A stretch of 64,000 nt of DNA from Ruegeria atlantica (GCF_013032005.1 NZ_WQBE01000001.1:310001-374000); one strand, 5' to 3'. Counted from the stretch's first letter, positions 1 through 9,278 are shown. A program made the numbers and translations. The notes: generated by a model not told the origin, from the letters alone.

Positions 1-198
1 AGCCGGAATGCCGAAGCCGTGGCCACCGATCTTGTTGAACACGGGATCATGGCAGGAGGCGGCGATTTTTACGCCGTGCGCCCGTTGCAGGCGATGGGTG
101 TGGATTTGGATCAGGGCGTGCTGCGGGTCAGCTTTACGCACTATACCTCGCAACAGGAGATTGATCAGTTATTGGGTGCACTTGACGCCGTTTTGTGA
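1..198 (+). CDS. C-terminal end of a class V aminotransferase-like protein (partial)
   Basis: Reading frame 1 is open from the first base to a TGA at 196-198, giving 65 residues. The tail contains RVSFTHYTSQQEID followed by a hydrophobic helix, which is the usual C-terminal pattern of class V PLP aminotransferases and cysteine desulfurase-like proteins (arginine, then S/F-x-H-Y, then an EID-L helix). The PLP lysine and the N-terminal domain lie outside the window, so the exact substrate cannot be told. The photolyase gene follows after 48 bases on the same strand. Confidence 0.6.
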   Translation, partial: SRNAEAVATDLVEHGIMAGGGDFYAVRPLQAMGVDLDQGVLRVSFTHYTSQQEIDQLLGALDAVL

Positions 199-246
199 TC
201 CGGTTTCTGCTCGGCTTCGTAATGCGAAGAAAACAGCCGGGCGGTC

Positions 247-1668
247 ATGGAAAACAAACAATCACCGATCATCATGTGGTTCCGGCGGGATTTACGCCTG
301 TCGGACCATCCTGCGCTAAGTGCTGCGGCCCAAACGGGTCGTCCTATTCTGCCGGTTTTCATTCTGGATGATTTGGCTCAAGCGCTCGGTGCCGCGCCGA
401 AATGGCGGCTTGGGCTGGGGCTTGAAACTTTCGCGCAATCTCTGTCGCACATTGGCAGCCGGTTAATCTTGCGGCGCGGGGACGCGCTGACTGTTTTGCA
501 GAACCTTATCGCAGAAACCGGAGCCAGCGGCGTCTATTGGACGCGAGCGTATGATCCTGATGCCATCGACCGTGACACACGCATTAAGTCTGCTTTGGCA
601 GAGCAGGGGGTAGAGGCCAAATCCTTTGCGGGTCACTTACTGTTTGAGCCCTGGACCGTAGCAACCAAAACAGGCCAGCCGTTTCGTGTGTTCACACCGA
701 TGTGGCGATCCGTTCAAGGCCGAGAAGTTGCCACGCCTGAAGGCGTGTCGTCGATCAAAGCACCCTTGAATTGGCCGACTTCGGAAAACCTGACCGGTTG
801 GAACCTGGGTGCGGCAATGAACCGGGGCGCAGCCGTGGTCGCACCTTTTGTCCGCCCCGGTGAGAATGCCGCCTTTGAGGCTTTGCACGAGTTTCTGGAC
901 CGAATCCAAGACTATTCGCACGATCGGGACTGTTTGGATTTGGAGGGCACCTCGGATCTGTCCGAATACCTATCGCTTGGCGAAATCGGCCCCCGCAGTG
1001 TCTGGCATGCGGTACAGCGGGCTGCGATGAACGGCACGCAAGGGACAGACGCCTACTTGCGTCAATTAGTTTGGCGTGAGTTTGCGTATCACTTGATGTA
1101 TCACACACCCCGTTTGCTCAGCGGGAACTGGAAACCAGAATGGGACAGTTTCCCTTGGAACACGGACGCCGATCATCCCTCAGTTGTTGCTTGGCGACAG
1201 GCCCGCACCGGTATTCCTGTTGTCGATGCGGGGTTGCGTCAAATGTATGTGACCGGTCGTATGCACAACCGGGCGCGCATGATCGTCGCAAGCTACTTGA
1301 CCAAGCATCTGATGACGCACTGGAAAATCGGAATGAACTGGTTTGCCGACTGCCTGATAGACTGGGACCCGGCGGCGAATGCTATGGGTTGGCAGTGGGT
1401 TGCAGGCTCGGGTCCCGATGCATCACCGTTCTTTCGGATATTTAACCCGCTGACACAGCAGGAAAAATTTGATCCTGATGGTGTTTATCTAAAACACTGG
1501 ATCGCCGAAGGGCAGACCAAGCCTTCGGCTACGGCGTTGGCTTATTTTGGGGCGGTGCCGCATTCGTGGGCGCTTGATCCGGCGGAAAATTACCCTTCAC
1601 CAGTGGTCGATCTGGCCGCTGGCCGAGCGTGCGCCTTGGCGGCTTATGAAGGCCGAAAAACCGGGTAA
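247..1668 (+). CDS. phrB: Deoxyribodipyrimidine photo-lyase (class I CPD photolyase)
   Basis: This 473-residue flavoprotein uses light to split cyclobutane pyrimidine dimers in DNA. The N-terminal Rossmann domain, for the antenna pigment, opens with IIMWFRRDLRLSDHPAL, the hallmark of class I photolyases. The C-terminal FAD domain carries TGIPVVDAGLRQMYVTGRMH from about residue 319, followed by the NRAR and tryptophan-rich FAD-binding segment ending in FFRIFNPLTQ. Length and both domains are complete. The ATG at 247 gives the canonical N-terminus. A cryptochrome role cannot be excluded from sequence alone, but the bacterial CPD class fits best. It precedes the cfa gene by 69 bases and could be cotranscribed with it. 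Confidence 0.95.
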   Translation: MENKQSPIIMWFRRDLRLSDHPALSAAAQTGRPILPVFILDDLAQALGAAPKWRLGLGLETFAQSLSHIGSRLILRRGDALTVLQNLIAETGASGVYWTRAYDPDAIDRDTRIKSALAEQGVEAKSFAGHLLFEPWTVATKTGQPFRVFTPMWRSVQGREVATPEGVSSIKAPLNWPTSENLTGWNLGAAMNRGAAVVAPFVRPGENAAFEALHEFLDRIQDYSHDRDCLDLEGTSDLSEYLSLGEIGPRSVWHAVQRAAMNGTQGTDAYLRQLVWREFAYHLMYHTPRLLSGNWKPEWDSFPWNTDADHPSVVAWRQARTGIPVVDAGLRQMYVTGRMHNRARMIVASYLTKHLMTHWKIGMNWFADCLIDWDPAANAMGWQWVAGSGPDASPFFRIFNPLTQQEKFDPDGVYLKHWIAEGQTKPSATALAYFGAVPHSWALDPAENYPSPVVDLAAGRACALAAYEGRKTG

Positions 1669-1737
1669 GGAACTGAAAACTTGCCACAAACACAAACTCG
1701 GCCTAGCTTCTAACTGCGGCCGCACAGGGGAGAGCGG

Positions 1738-2946
1738 ATGATCCTGACGACAACTGAAGGGCAAAAAGACCTGCCCAGATACTTTGCTCAAGTGTTCAAA
1801 ATGTTGAACCGGATGGGTTCGGGGCGAATGGATATCGCTTTGCCCGATGGGCGCGTGTTCCGATCCGAAGGTGCCAAGCCGGGGCCAGTGGCGCGCGTGG
1901 ACATTCACGATCCCGACGTATTTGCGCGTTTGATCCGAGAGGGTGAGCTGGGTTTTTCGGATTCTTACCTAGAGGGTGGGTGGAGCACGCCCGACCTGCG
2001 ATCTTTCATGGATCTGGTGCATTTAGGGACCGAGACGGTGTATGACGATTTCACCGGAAGGTTCTTGGTGCAAGCCTATGAACGCCTTCGATTTTGGTTG
2101 CACAACAACAACCGTCGACAGGCCAAGAAGAACATCTCGTACCATTACGATTTGGGGAACGATTTCTACAGGCTGTGGCTGGATGAAACGATGACCTATT
2201 CCAGCGCGCTGTTCGAAACAGGGCAGGAAAGCCTGGAAAAAGCACAGACTGCGAAATATGCAAGCCTAGTCGATGAAATGGGTGCCAAACCCGGTGACCA
2301 CATCCTCGAGATCGGTTGCGGATGGGGCGGTTTCGCTGAATATGCCGCAAAAGAGCGTGGCCTTCGGGTCACAGGTTTGACGATCAGCCAGGAACAGTTA
2401 AGCTTTGCGCGGCAAAGAATTGAAAAAGCAGGACTTTCTGACCTTGTTGAGTTCAAATTGCAAGATTATCGCGACGAGCGTGGCCAGTATGACGGCATCG
2501 CCTCGATTGAGATGTTCGAAGCCGTCGGACAGAAATACTGGCCGGTTTACTTTGAGACTGTGCGTGATCGGCTAAAACCCGGTGCGCACGCGACCCTTCA
2601 AATCATAACCGTTGCCGATCACCGTTGGGACATTTACAAGAACGGCGTTGATTTCATTCAGAAATATATCTTTCCCGGCGGAATGCTCCCCGCGCCGACG
2701 ATCCTGAAACAACAGGTGGCAGAGGCAGGGTTGAACGTCGTGAAATCGCGGGAATTCGGTAAAAGTTATGACCTGACATTGCGGCGTTGGTACGAGACGT
2801 TCAACGACAAATGGGACGAAATTTCGGAAATGGGCTTTGACGAGCGTTTCCGGCGCATGTGGAACTATTATTTAACCGCGTGTGGCGCGGCCTTTGACAC
2901 TGGCAACTGCGATGTGACACAGATCACTATAGCAAAACCCAGTTAA
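1738..2946 (+). CDS. cfa: Cyclopropane-fatty-acyl-phospholipid synthase family methyltransferase
   Basis: The 402-residue cytosolic or membrane-peripheral enzyme transfers a methylene group from S-adenosylmethionine to unsaturated acyl chains of phospholipids, or carries out a related lipid methylation. The SAM-binding motif LEIGCGWGGFAEYAA lies near residues 188-202, preceded by SYHYDLGNDFYRLWLDETM, the typical CFA synthase lipid-domain/methyltransferase junction. YIFPGGMLP and the C-terminal RRWYETFNDKWDE segment are also family features. The ATG at 1738 follows GGGGAGAG. Photolyase and CFA synthase genes are often neighbours in proteobacteria, in stress and ECF-sigma-linked clusters, but no sigma factor gene is in view here. 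Confidence 0.92.
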   Translation: MILTTTEGQKDLPRYFAQVFKMLNRMGSGRMDIALPDGRVFRSEGAKPGPVARVDIHDPDVFARLIREGELGFSDSYLEGGWSTPDLRSFMDLVHLGTETVYDDFTGRFLVQAYERLRFWLHNNNRRQAKKNISYHYDLGNDFYRLWLDETMTYSSALFETGQESLEKAQTAKYASLVDEMGAKPGDHILEIGCGWGGFAEYAAKERGLRVTGLTISQEQLSFARQRIEKAGLSDLVEFKLQDYRDERGQYDGIASIEMFEAVGQKYWPVYFETVRDRLKPGAHATLQIITVADHRWDIYKNGVDFIQKYIFPGGMLPAPTILKQQVAEAGLNVVKSREFGKSYDLTLRRWYETFNDKWDEISEMGFDERFRRMWNYYLTACGAAFDTGNCDVTQITIAKPS

Positions 2947-2962
2947 CAAAGGGAAATTCCGA

Positions 2963-3403
2963 ATGCCCACTGCGCCGCGACTTGTTGCTTCACTATGCCT
3001 ATTGGCAGTGGCCTTTATCGTGTCGAGCATGATCATCAGCAACGGCGAAGAGGGCAAGGACTATGGCTGGTTCACCTATGTCAACATGATTATTGCGGTG
3101 GCCTGTGGTTGGAAGGTGATGGGAAAGCGCGTTGGTCGCGGCTGGACCGCCGCGGTCAATAATGGCATCGCTGGGGTTGTATCATTGGTATTCTGGGCCC
3201 TTTTTGTTCAGGGCTGCTACGAGATGTTCCGACTGGCCATGCGTCATCGCTATGACGGCCCGTTTGAGGCGCTCACGGCCATTTTCCAGATTGGTGTTGA
3301 GTACGGCAAACTGCTCATCGTTCCGGAAATTCTGTGGACTTTGGCTATCGGAGCTCTTATCGCAGGGCTTGCAACCGAAGAAGCCGGCCGTCGCTGGCGA
3401 TAA
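2963..3403 (+). CDS. trgA: TrgA family membrane protein (tellurite-resistance locus)
   Basis: The 146-residue protein has about four hydrophobic segments (residues 7-25, 35-50, 65-92 and 115-137) and is an integral inner-membrane protein of unknown biochemical activity. The identification rests on its small size, its membrane topology and its place immediately before a gamma-glutamylcyclotransferase-NUDIX protein and cysK. This is the trgA-trgB-cysK order described as a tellurite-resistance locus in Rhodobacter sphaeroides. An AAGGGA Shine-Dalgarno sequence precedes the ATG at 2963. How it would confer resistance is not known from sequence, and a role in thiol or redox homeostasis is an inference from cysK. 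Confidence 0.8.
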   Translation: MPTAPRLVASLCLLAVAFIVSSMIISNGEEGKDYGWFTYVNMIIAVACGWKVMGKRVGRGWTAAVNNGIAGVVSLVFWALFVQGCYEMFRLAMRHRYDGPFEALTAIFQIGVEYGKLLIVPEILWTLAIGALIAGLATEEAGRRWR

Positions 3404-3433
3404 CTCACCAGAATTTAGACGAGCTTTACTCTA

Positions 3434-4549
3434 GTGTCCGATTTGTTTTTTTACGGCACGCTCAGGCATTTGCCGCTGCTGGAATGTGTGCTTGGCCACC
3501 CGCTGTCACAAATAAAAATATCTCAGGCCAGTTTGCCGGACCATGCGGTTTATGGCGTGGCAGGCCAGGCCTTCCCGATGATTGTTCCAGAAAAGGGCAG
3601 TCAGGCCATGGGGTTGCTGGTTCAGGGTTTCAGCGCTGAAGACCTGAAACGATTGGCTTTTTACGAAGGTGGGTTCGACTATGACCTCAGCCCGCACGGT
3701 GTGGACGTTGCTGACGGCTCACGCGCCGAGGCTAGTGTGTTCTTTCCCGAACCCGAATTGTGGACACCAGACAAGCCGTGGTCGTTGCAGGCCTGGGTTG
3801 ATGAATGGTCCGAAGTGACCTTGCTGGCTGCACAAGAAGAGCTGGCCTATTACGGTAAGGTCGACGCAACCACGATCGCTCGTAACTTTGCGCCGATCCG
3901 CACCCGGGCTTGGGCTAAGCTGGCTGCGCGAAAACGCCAGACGGGCGATCCGCGTGACGTCGCAAAAGATGTGATCGTGCAAAGCCATCGGCGGGCCTAT
4001 GTCAATTATTTCGGTGTGGAAGAATTGGATGTGCAGCACCGCCAGCATGACGGAACGATGGGTCCCGTGCTGCACCGGAGCGGATTGATGCAGGGGGCCG
4101 CCGTCGTTGTTCTGCCTTATGACCCGGTGCGCGACACTGTTCTTTTGGTTGAACAATTCCGCGCGCCGGTTTTTCTGATAGACGATCCCGAACCGTGGAT
4201 GTGGGAGCCGGTAGCAGGCATGATCGACCCCGGTGAAACGCCGGATCAGGCCGCCCACCGCGAAGTGCAGGAAGAGGCGCAGGTGTCGCTGAACGCCTTG
4301 GAATATGCAGGCGGTGCCTACTCCTCGAGCGGGTCATCGACCGAGTATGTCTACCTTTATGTTGGGTTGGCTGATTTGACCCGGACCATCGACAATGGTG
4401 GCGTTGCTACGGAAGGTGAGGATATTCGCACACAAATCCTGCCATATGACGCGTTCCTTAAAAAGGTCGACAACAACGAATTCAAGGATTTGCCCCTGTT
4501 GATGATGGCAAATTGGCTGGCCCGGCATCGCGATCGTTTGCGCGGTTAA
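3434..4549 (+). CDS. trgB: TrgB: gamma-glutamylcyclotransferase-like plus NUDIX hydrolase fusion
   Basis: This 371-residue fusion starts at a GTG. The N-terminal AIG2/GGCT-like domain begins LFFYGTLRHLPLLE, the nucleotide-free beta-strand and loop that bind gamma-glutamyl substrates. The C-terminal half is an ADP-ribose-pyrophosphatase type NUDIX domain whose box, GETPDQAAHREVQEEA, lies near residues 265-280 with all catalytic glutamates present. The linker DVIVQSHRRAYVNYFGVEEL is typical of the ADPRase group. Such a fusion suggests turnover of glutathione-derived and ADP-ribose-type metabolites. It sits between trgA (30 bases upstream) and cysK (69 bases downstream), as in the Rhodobacter tellurite-resistance locus. 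Confidence 0.9.
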   Translation: MSDLFFYGTLRHLPLLECVLGHPLSQIKISQASLPDHAVYGVAGQAFPMIVPEKGSQAMGLLVQGFSAEDLKRLAFYEGGFDYDLSPHGVDVADGSRAEASVFFPEPELWTPDKPWSLQAWVDEWSEVTLLAAQEELAYYGKVDATTIARNFAPIRTRAWAKLAARKRQTGDPRDVAKDVIVQSHRRAYVNYFGVEELDVQHRQHDGTMGPVLHRSGLMQGAAVVVLPYDPVRDTVLLVEQFRAPVFLIDDPEPWMWEPVAGMIDPGETPDQAAHREVQEEAQVSLNALEYAGGAYSSSGSSTEYVYLYVGLADLTRTIDNGGVATEGEDIRTQILPYDAFLKKVDNNEFKDLPLLMMANWLARHRDRLRG

Positions 4550-4618
4550 CTATCGCCGCTTGTGGTTGTCGCACGGCATCTGTAAATCTTCGTTGATACG
4601 TAATGAAATGAGGGCGCC

Positions 4619-5653
4619 ATGCGCATTGCACGAGACCTTGCCGACGCAGTCGGGAAAACACCGCTGATCCGGTTGAAGCGCATCAGTGAAGAGACCGGTT
4701 GCGAGATTCTCGGGAAGGCCGAGTTCATGAACCCGGGGCAATCGGTCAAGGATCGCGCAGCGCTCTACATCATCAAGGACGCAATTGCGCGCGGTGAGCT
4801 GAAGCCCGGCGGAACCATTGTCGAAGGCACGGCCGGTAACACCGGTATTGGCCTTGCATTGGTGGGCGCGTCGATGGGGTTCAAAACGGTGATCGTGATT
4901 CCGGAAACCCAATCCGAGGAAAAGAAAGACATGCTGCGTCTGGCGGGCGCGCAACTGGTTCAGGTTCCGGCCGCCCCTTACCGCAACCCCAACAACTTTG
5001 TGCATTATTCGCGCCGTCTGGCCGAGGAACTGGCGCAGACTGAACCCAATGGCGCCATCTGGGCCAACCAGTTCGACAATGTTGCCAACCGTCAGGCCCA
5101 TGTGGAAACCACCGGCCCCGAAATTTGGGAGCAGACGGGCGGCAAAGTCGATGGCTTTGTCAGTGCAGTAGGCTCGGGTGGTACGCTGGCCGGCGTGGCC
5201 GACGCGTTGCAGCCCAAGGGCGTCAAGATCGCTCTGGTCGATCCGATGGGGGCAGGACTGTATTCGTACTACACCACTGGTGAGATCGCTATGGAGGGCA
5301 GCTCGATCGCCGAAGGTATCGGTCAAGTGCGCATTACCAAGAACCTTGAAGGGTTCAAGCCAGACTTCTCGTACCAGATGACCGATAACGAGGCGCTGCC
5401 ATACATCTTTGATCTGCTGCGCGAGGAGGGTCTGGTTATGGGCGGGTCGACCGCGATCAACATGGCGGGCGCGGTGCGTCTGGCCAAGGATCTGGGGCCG
5501 GGCCACACCATTGTGACGATCCTGTGCGACTTTGGCACGCGCTATCAGTCCAAACTGTTCAATCCCGAATTCCTGCGTGAAAAGGAACTGCCGGTGCCAG
5601 ATTGGATGACCGAAGCCCCACGCAGCATTCCTGGCGTATTCGAGGACGTATGA
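4619..5653 (+). CDS. cysK: Cysteine synthase A (O-acetylserine sulfhydrylase)
   Basis: This 344-residue fold-type II PLP enzyme makes L-cysteine from O-acetylserine and sulfide. The Schiff-base lysine is Lys44 in NPGQSVKDRA. The phosphate- and substrate-binding loop is EGTAGNTGIGLA, with alanine in place of the more usual serine of TSGNTG. VGSGGTLAGV is the PLP phosphate loop. It closes the trgA-trgB-cysK block. Its stop codon overlaps the start of the MscS-type gene (ATGA at 5650-5653), so those two genes are probably translationally coupled. Enteric CysK proteins are shorter, about 320 residues; the extra length lies mainly at the C-terminus. Confidence 0.93.
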   Translation: MRIARDLADAVGKTPLIRLKRISEETGCEILGKAEFMNPGQSVKDRAALYIIKDAIARGELKPGGTIVEGTAGNTGIGLALVGASMGFKTVIVIPETQSEEKKDMLRLAGAQLVQVPAAPYRNPNNFVHYSRRLAEELAQTEPNGAIWANQFDNVANRQAHVETTGPEIWEQTGGKVDGFVSAVGSGGTLAGVADALQPKGVKIALVDPMGAGLYSYYTTGEIAMEGSSIAEGIGQVRITKNLEGFKPDFSYQMTDNEALPYIFDLLREEGLVMGGSTAINMAGAVRLAKDLGPGHTIVTILCDFGTRYQSKLFNPEFLREKELPVPDWMTEAPRSIPGVFEDV

Positions 5654-8088
5654 TGCTGCGGCAGGTTCGCCTGTTTCTTGCGTTTCTTCTGGTTTGTTTT
5701 GCCATGCTGGGCGGCCCCGTTGCCGCCCAGTTGACTGATCGGCAAAGCGAATATTACCAGAACTGGCTTGAGACGGCGGATCGCGCCGAGAAGGATATCG
5801 AATCCGATCGCACGTCAAACGCGGCATTGGAAAACCTGCGGGCTGAAATCCACAACTATCGTGAGGATTTCAACAAGGCACGTGGCGCCAATACCGACCG
5901 TATCCAGACGCTGGACGCGCAGATCAAGGCGTTGGGGCCAGCCCCCGAAGGGGATGCGACCGAACCCGAAGAGATTGCCAAGCTTCGCGAGCATCTGGAA
6001 AACCAACTGACCAGCCTGCAGGTGCCGCAAATCATCTCGGAAGAAGCGTTCAGCCGCGCCAACGGCCTGATCAGCGAGATAGACAGCCTGTTGCGCGAGC
6101 GGCAGACAAAAGAGCTTTTAGAACGCGGTGTATCGCCGCTTAACCCTGTCTATTGGGGCCCAGCCTGGGTCGATATTGTCGAGGCCGTGCGAGGCCTGAT
6201 CAATGAATCTGCGCTGAACCTGAAAACCAACATCGTTCAAAAACACCTGAAAGAGCGCGGGCTGGGCATTTTCTTCCTGACCGTCGCTGCAGGGATTTTA
6301 CTGTACTACGGACGTTACTGGTCCGAGGCTGCAGGTGAATATCTACGGCAGTTGGGCGGTCGGGGCAGCGGCGTGTGGTCGTTTCTGGTTTCACTGCTGC
6401 GGATTCTGCTGCCATGGCTGGGTGTCTGGTTGCTGGTTCAGGCGATCATCATGACTGGCCTGCCGGGATTGCGCGGAACGCTATTAATCCAGAATGTTCC
6501 TTATTGGGCCGCGATTATATTTTATTACGACTGGATCGGACGTCAGGTTCACATCTCGCAGGCGGCACAGAACTTTAACCGGCTATCCCGCAAGAGTGTC
6601 ACGCAGTTGCGGGTATACTTGGATATTCTGGCGATCTTCCTGATCGTGTACGAATTCGGGCTGCTGTTTGATCAGATCGAAAACATTTCGGACGCGACCC
6701 GGGCCGTTATCAGCTTTCCTGTGGTAGTGGGAACAGCGCTGGTTCTTCTGCGTATCCGCCGGATTCAGACCTCAAAACCGGAAGCCGAAGACGGGCAATC
6801 TGGTGAAACGCCGCGAAGTGCCGGGCTGACCCAGCTGATGGACTTTCTGCGCAAGGCGATTTTTTTGCTGGGGATCGCGAGCCCGATTTTGGCGGCTATT
6901 GGATATACCAACGCAGCCGAGGGGATCGTTTTCCCGGCGGTGAAAACGCTGGTTCTGTTTGCGGCTTTGACGATCTTTCATCGCTTTATCACCTCGGTTT
7001 ACGGCTGGCTCAGCGGGCAAGGTGAGTCGGCGCGGGACTCACTGTTTTCGGTGTTGGCCGGGTTTATAATCGCCATTCTGACCTTGCCGGTTCTGGCGCT
7101 GTATTGGGGCGCACGACAGACTGACTTGCTTGAAGTCTGGTCGCGTTTGCTGCTTGGTTTTGACATTGGCGGCGTTACGATTTCGCCCCGCAACTTCTTT
7201 ACCTTCCTAATCGTGTTTGTCATCGGCTATGGCTTGACCCGGCTGTTGCAAAGCGGGCTGCGCAATTCGCTGCTGCCCAAGACCAGTATTGATCCGGGCG
7301 GTCAGAACGCGATTGCCGCGGGCACCGGCTATGTGGGGATATTCCTGGCCGCGCTGGTGGCCATCATGTTGGCGGGGTTTGATCTGTCTTCGCTGGCCAT
7401 TGTCGCCGGCGCGCTGTCGGTTGGGATCGGCTTTGGACTACAGACCATCGTGTCGAATTTTGTGTCGGGGATCATCCTGCTGGTCGAGCGTCCAATCTCC
7501 AAGGGGGACTGGATCGATGTGAATGGGATGATGGGTTATGTGCGCGATATCTCGGTGCGGTCTACGCGGATTGAGACTTTTGATCGTACCGATGTGATCG
7601 TTCCCAACTCGGACCTGATCAGCGGGGTGGTGACGAACTACACGCGGGGCAACACGATCGGGCGCGTTATCGTGCCGGTGGGCGTGGCCTACGGCACGGA
7701 TACCCGCGTGGTCGAGAAGATTTTAGGTGAGATTGCCAATTCCCATCCGATGGTTCTGGCGCATCCAGCGCCCAGCGTGGTGTTTCAGGGCTTTGGTGCG
7801 GATTCGCTGGATTTTGAAATTCGCGCCATCTTGCGCGACGTGAACTGGGTGCTTTCGGTGAAATCGGATATGAACCACGAAATCAACCGCCGGTTTGTCG
7901 AAGAAGGTATTGAAATCCCCTTCGCGCAGCGCGATGTCTGGCTGCGCAATCCTGAGACGCTGCGAGGGCAGGGGCCTGCGCAAGAAACCGAACCTGCAAC
8001 GGAAAAAACACCTACCGAACCCCTGTCTTCCAAGCCTGCGGACATGACCGAGGCCGATCTTGCAGACGGTGATGGGGACGAGCTGTAA
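5650..8088 (+). CDS. Large mechanosensitive channel of the MscS/DUF3772 type
   Basis: The start is placed at ATG 5650, which overlaps the cysK stop and gives a clean signal peptide ending in GPVAAQ. The 812-residue product has a periplasmic alpha-helical region (about residues 25-200, DUF3772-like), many membrane segments (about 215-600) and a C-terminal MscS core. The pore-lining and beta-domain region contains LSVGIGFGLQTIVSNFVSG (from about residue 590) and the RTDVIVPNSDLISG segment of MscS proteins. A low-complexity acidic tail rich in Glu, Thr and Pro ends the protein. It is predicted to act as an osmotic safety valve in the inner membrane. Coupling to cysK is seen in the sequence; its meaning is unknown. 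Confidence 0.9.
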   Translation: MMLRQVRLFLAFLLVCFAMLGGPVAAQLTDRQSEYYQNWLETADRAEKDIESDRTSNAALENLRAEIHNYREDFNKARGANTDRIQTLDAQIKALGPAPEGDATEPEEIAKLREHLENQLTSLQVPQIISEEAFSRANGLISEIDSLLRERQTKELLERGVSPLNPVYWGPAWVDIVEAVRGLINESALNLKTNIVQKHLKERGLGIFFLTVAAGILLYYGRYWSEAAGEYLRQLGGRGSGVWSFLVSLLRILLPWLGVWLLVQAIIMTGLPGLRGTLLIQNVPYWAAIIFYYDWIGRQVHISQAAQNFNRLSRKSVTQLRVYLDILAIFLIVYEFGLLFDQIENISDATRAVISFPVVVGTALVLLRIRRIQTSKPEAEDGQSGETPRSAGLTQLMDFLRKAIFLLGIASPILAAIGYTNAAEGIVFPAVKTLVLFAALTIFHRFITSVYGWLSGQGESARDSLFSVLAGFIIAILTLPVLALYWGARQTDLLEVWSRLLLGFDIGGVTISPRNFFTFLIVFVIGYGLTRLLQSGLRNSLLPKTSIDPGGQNAIAAGTGYVGIFLAALVAIMLAGFDLSSLAIVAGALSVGIGFGLQTIVSNFVSGIILLVERPISKGDWIDVNGMMGYVRDISVRSTRIETFDRTDVIVPNSDLISGVVTNYTRGNTIGRVIVPVGVAYGTDTRVVEKILGEIANSHPMVLAHPAPSVVFQGFGADSLDFEIRAILRDVNWVLSVKSDMNHEINRRFVEEGIEIPFAQRDVWLRNPETLRGQGPAQETEPATEKTPTEPLSSKPADMTEADLADGDGDEL

Positions 8089-8139
8089 CGGGGTCTGTGG
8101 CGGAACTGCGGAAGGTTGAATTTTCGCTTTAATCGCCCC

Positions 8140-8169
8140 TTGCAAATCCCCCGGCGATGGTCCAAATAT
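8140..8169 (+). promoter_or_regulatory. Possible promoter of the tRNA-Ser gene
   Basis: TTGCAA at 8140-8145 resembles a -35 box, and AAATAT at 8164-8169 resembles a weak -10 box, with an 18-base spacer. Transcription would then begin a few bases before the tRNA at 8179. The match is modest and was found by eye. Confidence 0.3.
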
Positions 8170-8178
8170 CGCGCGCAC

Positions 8179-8268
8179 GGAGAGGTGGCCGAGTGGTCGA
8201 AGGCGCACGCCTGGAAAGTGTGTAGGCGGGAAACCGTCTCCAGGGTTCGAATCCCTGTCTCTCCGCCA
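8179..8268 (+). tRNA. tRNA-Ser (anticodon GGA)
   Basis: The 90 bases including the encoded CCA fold as a class II tRNA. The acceptor stem GGAGAGG pairs with TCTCTCC. The D arm contains the serine-type GGCCGAGTGGTCGAAGG. The anticodon loop CTGGAAA gives anticodon GGA at 8213-8215. A long variable arm is present, the T arm is CAGGG-TTCGAAT-CCCTG, and the discriminator base is G. The long variable arm and the G discriminator support serine. It reads UCC and UCU codons. It stands alone between the MscS gene and a convergent radical SAM gene. No att-like repeat was noticed nearby. Confidence 0.97.
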
Positions 8269-8318
8269 TCCTTACCTGATTTCCGCATTTGAGCTTTGGC
8301 CTATTATATGCGCGGAAG

Positions 8319-9278
8319 TTACATCTCCTTACGGATCAGGATGTCGGCCAGACAAGAGCATGCGTCTTTTGTGCATCGAATTTGATCGCGAGGCAGGTCA
8401 AGCGCGTCGCCAAGAGTCCCTATTTTGCCCCCAACGCCGCAGACTCCCCGGAAGATTTCGCCATTCCCCCGGACCCGAAGAGATTCAAGCCCTACGTTGC
8501 ATTTATATCCACGCCAGCGGTTCATATCCCTAAGAAGGAAGTCATTGGGGCGGAGTATCTCAGTGTGGCCTGACCGCGTGGTTGCGCGCATCACTGATCG
8601 AGGTTCTTCACCAACCGGGGCCCTGTCCGAGGGCAAACCCATCGCGAGAACCTGCAACTGGTCGTCGGTGTAGTCGTACAGCTGCACTCCGAAATCTTTC
8701 CGCAACGGTTTCAAGGAAATCGAAGCGGTGGGCAGCGCCGCGCGTAATTCTCGCGCATCTTCAAGCGTCTGATCAAAACGATCTGGATGCATCGTCACGT
8801 TGATATGAACGGTTATACGGTCAGTCATCGTACCCGCCACTTGGATAAAATGGCTCAGCTCTGCAAATTCGGCATGATAGGTCAGGATAACGCTGTTCAG
8901 GCGGCTGTTGATCATCTCCCAAAACCGAAGTGTGCGCGACGCATTGCTGATCAGGCTGACCTTGAACCCTATATCGGACGCATGACCTAGCAGATCAATG
9001 ATGCGAGGATGCATTGTGGGTTCGCCGCCTGTAAACTGCAGCCAGACAATCTTGCCTAATTCGTCCACATAGTGTCGATTTAATTGACGGTACAGATTCA
9101 GAACGTCACCGGTTTTCTGCCACTCAAGCGAACCGTCGTGCAAAGCCTTTGGGCAATAACTGCACGCATAGCTGCACGAATTCCCGAGCGTCCAGTCCAC
9201 CACGACCATGTTGCCACACGCAGGATCGGGGTGGTCAATCAGAGTAAATAGGTCCGGATGGTTCTGGATATCTTCCAT
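8319..9278 (-). CDS. Radical SAM protein of unknown substrate
   Basis: The 319-residue protein carries the radical SAM signature C-x3-C-x2-C at Cys35, Cys39 and Cys42 (CSYACSYC), which binds the SAM-cleaving 4Fe-4S cluster. QFTGGEPTMHP follows near residues 81-91. The C-terminal part has a second set of cysteines (YKCNVG, GVCGVGG and CTKDACSC), suggesting a SPASM-like or twitch-like auxiliary cluster, although the spacing is not the textbook one. Such enzymes modify peptides, tRNA, sugars or cofactors, and nothing here fixes the substrate. It is convergent with tRNA-Ser and divergent from the glycosyltransferase block at 9626-15870, separated by a 347-base AT-rich gap. It might serve that block. 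Confidence 0.8.
   Translation of the reverse strand: MEDIQNHPDLFTLIDHPDPACGNMVVVDWTLGNSCSYACSYCPKALHDGSLEWQKTGDVLNLYRQLNRHYVDELGKIVWLQFTGGEPTMHPRIIDLLGHASDIGFKVSLISNASRTLRFWEMINSRLNSVILTYHAEFAELSHFIQVAGTMTDRITVHINVTMHPDRFDQTLEDARELRAALPTASISLKPLRKDFGVQLYDYTDDQLQVLAMGLPSDRAPVGEEPRSVMRATTRSGHTEILRPNDFLLRDMNRWRGYKCNVGLESLRVRGNGEIFRGVCGVGGKIGTLGDALDLPRDQIRCTKDACSCLADILIRKEM

Noticed and set aside
4550-5827. Long minus-strand open frame (425 codons) across cysK
   Set aside because: It lies opposite cysK, which has all family motifs; the product has no domain features and is a by-product of high GC.
8289-8573. Small plus-strand open frame after tRNA-Ser
   Set aside because: It overlaps the radical SAM gene on the other strand and lacks a ribosome site or recognisable sequence.
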